From positions 48,881,682 through 48,945,681 of the forward strand of contig JACMZG010001870.1 in assembly GCA_018340805.1 (NCBI GenBank): a stretch of 64,000 nucleotides of DNA, read 5' to 3'. Origin of the DNA: Microvelia longipes. Lineage: Eukaryota; Arthropoda; Insecta; Hemiptera; Veliidae. The notes beneath the pieces are model-generated. The model worked only from the letters and a program-made list of their open reading frames with translations, had not been told where the DNA came from and searched no databases. The position numbers and the translations under genes are program-made. Shown here one piece after another: positions 60,686 through 64,000 of the stretch (its first letter is position 1; each line of letters begins with the position of its first letter).

Positions 60686-60835
60686 TGTGAGAAGTGTACA
60701 AAGAGTTATAGCACTCGCTACAACATGCTGAGGCATCAGAGTGTTTGTAAAGGTATTTCTACTCCTTTTATATGTATTCACTGCAATAGGCAATTTTTAA
60801 ATAAGACGTTTTTAAAAGGCACGTTAAAATGTGTT
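60686..60835 (+). other. Two C2HC zinc fingers
   Basis: Finger 1 CEKCTKSYSTRYNMLRHQ ends in a Cys at 60746-60748 (C-x2-C-x12-H-x4-C). Finger 2 starts CIHCNRQFLNKTF at 60773; its His/Cys half lies in the next frame because of a one-base loss in the A run near 60815. This N-terminal pair precedes the polymerase domain. Confidence 0.72.
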
Positions 60836-63546
60836 TCAAACCGGTAGATCAAAGAAAACTCCGATCGGCTCGTTTAAGAAAAGAAATTAGCACACCCGTC
60901 CCAAATGTGAATGCGGCGCTTGTTTACACAGCGCTGAATAACAATTTAAAAAATTATTATATAGAGAACACGATGAGTCCTAACGAAACTCATAAATTCT
61001 TTCATATGGCATTCCATAGTATGAAAACCCTAATAGAACAGAGTCTAGTAGAGTGGACGTCCGTTAAGGCTAATTACGCGTTAGAAACACTCTATATACA
61101 CCCATTAACGGGCGCTATTGTAATGAGGAGTTTTAAAACAAAAAACGTGCCGGTATTCCAACTAACGGACATTGAAGATGTTCTGACAGTCGGAGTTGAC
61201 AAAATTGACCGCGAACTTTGTGATTACGAATCAAAAAATAGCGGGCATACATTATTTAGAATTGAAGGGTTTGTACTGTACATCAGTAAGTATGACCCTC
61301 TTCAAGCCGGCACGTGTCAAATCCCTTTACCTGCGCGTATACTTAAAACTAACACATGTGATAATAAAGAATACCCTTCCGTTTTATCGGATTGCTTTCG
61401 AAAGGCTATCTTGGCAAAACCCCCTCCGGGTGGGAAAATATTCGATTTTACAATGGTTTCATTTCCTACGGCATTAAAAGAAATTAAAAAATTTGAAGAA
61501 TGTAATCAGTGCAGGGTAAATTTATTTGCTATTGATGAGTCAGGTTTAATATATCCTTTTCACGTACCCGATCTTTTAGCCCCACACCAAATAGACATTT
61601 TGCTATTGAGTTCGGAAGAACATCACCACTTCGTTAGGATATTTAATTTTGACAAATTAATTAGGTCCCAGATAACCGGTTGTAAGCGCTCGGTGGCTGT
61701 ATGCCGCCGATGTTTTACATACTACGATGATTTTGGCGGTAAAAAAAGAAGCGAAACTATATCTTCACACGCTTCAATGTTTTGAAGCGCCGTTAAGAGT
61801 AAAAATGCCTAAAAACGGTTCCAATGTCAAATATTCAAACTATAGGCACCAAATACGTTTGCCCTTTGCCGCTTACAGTGACATAGAATCAATTTTAAAA
61901 ATAATTAGAAGCGATATGTCCGAGCCCTCAGAAAACAATAAGGCGTTAACGTCTTACACAATAAAAAAACACGAGCACCAAATAATGTCATGTGCCGCTT
62001 ACGTAGTAAGCGACATTCACGGCATTAATAGTCAAAGAGATTTTAATAAATTGCTCATGTTTTCCGGTAAAGACTGTGGGCTCCGGTTATTTTGGAAACT
62101 ATGGCACATGGCAAAAAAATGTTTAGAACATTATTTAAAAAATAACCCTGTTCGCATGACAGAAGAACAAAAGAAGGCGCATGACAGTGCCAAACATTGT
62201 TATCTCTGTTTAGGTGAATTTAATGACCCCCAAGACCCCAAAATTATCGAGCACAATCACTTAAGATCTGTCAATAATTACCGTGGGGCCGCACACACGA
62301 GCTGCAACAAAACTGCTCGTAATTCGCCCTACTTTTTGCCGGTTTTCTATCATAACGGTAGTAATTATGATTTTAAATTTTTAGTTCGCGAATTAGCAAA
62401 CCTCCCACCTACGAAAATTACGGTTCTGGCCAATACCGATGAAAGATTTATAACTTTTTCTAAGGTTGTAACCCACTTTGATTATAAACAAACTATAACC
62501 ATTCGATTTTTAGATTCGATGAGATTCTTGCCGTACAGTTTAGACGCAATAGCAAAAAGTCTTTCTCCGTCTCAGTTTAATATTCTCCCCAGGCATTATC
62601 AAGGGAGGCAGTTGGAATTATTATTAAAAAAAGGTGTCATGCCATATGAGTATGTCACCGACTGGGAAAAATTAGACGACACCTGCCTCCCGCCTAAAAG
62701 TAGTTTTAGAAGTTCGTTAAGTGAAAAAGATATAACAGACGAGGAATACGCCCATGCACAAGAAGTATGGCGTGAGTTCGGCATTAAAAATTTAAAAGAA
62801 TATTCCGATTTGTATTTAAAAACCGACGTGTACTTGTTGGCCGAAGTATTTGAAAACTTCAGATTACAATTTTTAAATTCAGAATATGGAATTGAGCCAT
62901 GTTACCAATATTCTTTAAGTGGCCTAGCCTTTGAAGGAATGTTGAAATTAACAAAGGTAAAATTGGACATAATGACAGATTACGACATGCATTGCATGAT
63001 CGAAAGGGGTATAAGGGGTGGTTTTTGCCAAGTAACACTTCGGCATGCAAAATCGGACGCGTCTAATGAATTTATGTATATAGACGCGAATAATTTGTAC
63101 GCCTATTGCAGTGACCAAATACTCCCCAAATCGGATTTTAAATGGGTCGACCCTGATAGTGTCGATTTATTAAATACTGCCCACGATTCAAATATCGGCT
63201 ATATAGCAGAAGTCGATATAGAAATACCGCCAAACACTCACGATTATTTCAACTCTTTTCCCCTCTCACTGAAAAATTGGCTGTTAATGGGTCAAAGTAT
63301 GTTAAACTGGTGGCCACCTAACAAATAAAGAAAAATATTGTCTGCATTATAGGATGCTACAATTTGCAGTGTCTCACGGCTGTATTCTTAAAAAAGGTCC
63401 ACAGAGTAATTGGTTTTGAACAAAGCGCGTGGATGAGACCCTTCATTCAATTCAATACCAGAATGAGGAAGATGCCAAAACGGATTTTGAAAAGGATATG
63501 TGGAGAGAGCCTCAATAATTCATGCTACGGCAAATTGATTGAAAAA

Positions 63547-63732
63547 GTAATTATAACTATTATCTAAAATAATTTATTAACAATACGGTTATAATAAACA
63601 TAAATAAATTTGTTTATATCTATGTACATATATATATTTATATATATATTTTTAATATCATATTCACAGGTAGAAAAAATTTTGAAAAAAAAAAAAGGAC
63701 TAATGGATATTTGTTTTTCTTATGTGTTACAG
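63547..63732 (+). other. Candidate intron 2 inside the polymerase domain
   Basis: 186 nt from GTAATT to TTACAG, AT-rich, between IEK (after motif B) and VRNRRDL. In polymerases of this type these two pieces are contiguous, and removal keeps phase 0 exactly. It contains an (AT)n run and an A12 tract. An AT-rich insertion mimicking an intron is the alternative. Confidence 0.65.
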
Positions 63733-64000
63733 GTCAGAAACCGTAGAGATTTAAGACTTTGCACCAGTTGGGCTGAGGCTAGAAAATTGCAAAGCCTAAT
63801 TTTAGTAGGCGTAGCATTATTACAGAAAATTTAGTTGCTGTATCTATGAAAAAGACTAGTGTAGAATTGAACAAACCCATTATAGTCGGTTTTACAATTC
63901 TTGACTTGGCTAAATTACACATGCTAAATTTTCATTATGACGTAATGCTACGCCATTTTGGGCCAAATAACCTCCCAACTAGCCTACAGTGACACCGACT

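Larger units (their letters stand above)
59304..64000 (+). pseudogene. Virus-like protein-primed family B DNA polymerase with zinc fingers (broken)
   Basis: Seen in order: Ser-rich start (59304), a charged segment (59770-60140), a Ser-rich/basic segment (60150-60520), two C2HC fingers (60686-60835), an N-terminal domain (60829-61745), then the polymerase: Exo I with D and E at 61880-61888, a CxxC...HNH-like insertion at 62198-62310, Exo II YHNGSNYDF (D at 62369), Exo III YLKTD at 62813-62827, motif A YIDANNLY at 63077-63100, motif B NNSCYGK at 63514-63534, motif C YSDTD at 63985-63999. The order matches Polinton/Maverick and adintovirus polymerases. Frame changes occur near 60140, 60530, 60815, 61745, 63300, 63395, 63474, 63510, 63795 and 63975. 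The gene continues beyond the window. No integrase or capsid gene is visible, so the exact element type is open. Confidence 0.8.

Noticed and set aside
61739..61750. Programmed ribosomal frameshift at the A7 run in the polymerase gene
   Set aside because: The shift needed is +1 at a plain A run, with many other indels in the same gene; decay or sequencing error is simpler.

Overview
The window is nuclear DNA of an arthropod, most likely an insect. It is AT-rich, its introns are long and full of transposons, and its exons are short with GT-AG boundaries. The conserved exons read as an insect-type Rab3-GEF/MADD protein. A hemipteroid insect is only a guess from repeat style; nothing here fixes the species.

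One host gene spans the window on the + strand: Rab3-GEF (MADD/DENN), with 17 recognisable exons between 557 and 57910. Both ends of the gene lie outside. The exons total 2478 nt, or 826 codons. All junction phases agree and there is no internal frameshift. Exons 557-3978 encode the cDENN part. Exons 29834-34235 encode a variable linker and the dDENN part. Exons 34624-57910 encode the Ser/acidic, low-complexity and coiled central part. The last visible intron starts at 57911 and runs off the window.

The introns hold the repeats. (1) The 25.9-kb intron 3979-29833 contains a Penelope-like endonuclease relic, then a giant foldback element. Its arms are made of ~190-bp tandem repeats, and its centre carries a reverse-transcriptase relic. 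This part of the assembly looks unreliable: two N gaps, a 1.5-kb exact duplication across one gap, a 1.4-kb block of almost only A and C, and a middle contig whose left and right flanks do not share a target-site duplication. (2) A 538-542-bp MITE with 8-bp target duplications occurs three times. (3) A dispersed family of about 1 kb carries a segment resembling the internal promoter half of 5S rRNA (four clear copies and several fragments). (4) There are a PIF/Harbinger-type foldback element with a Myb/SANT-like exon, a hAT-type MITE, several near-palindromic MITEs, LINE and SINE remnants, and several minisatellites.

At the right end (about 59.2-64 kb), inside the same Rab3-GEF intron and on the same strand, lies a virus-like gene: C2HC zinc fingers followed by a protein-primed-type family B DNA polymerase of the Polinton/adintovirus kind. 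Exonuclease motifs I-III and polymerase motifs A, B and C are all recognisable, motif C being the last bases of the window. The frame is broken several times, and at least one GT-AG intron seems to interrupt it. I regard this gene, the foldback/RT composite and the 5S-like family as the most interesting items.
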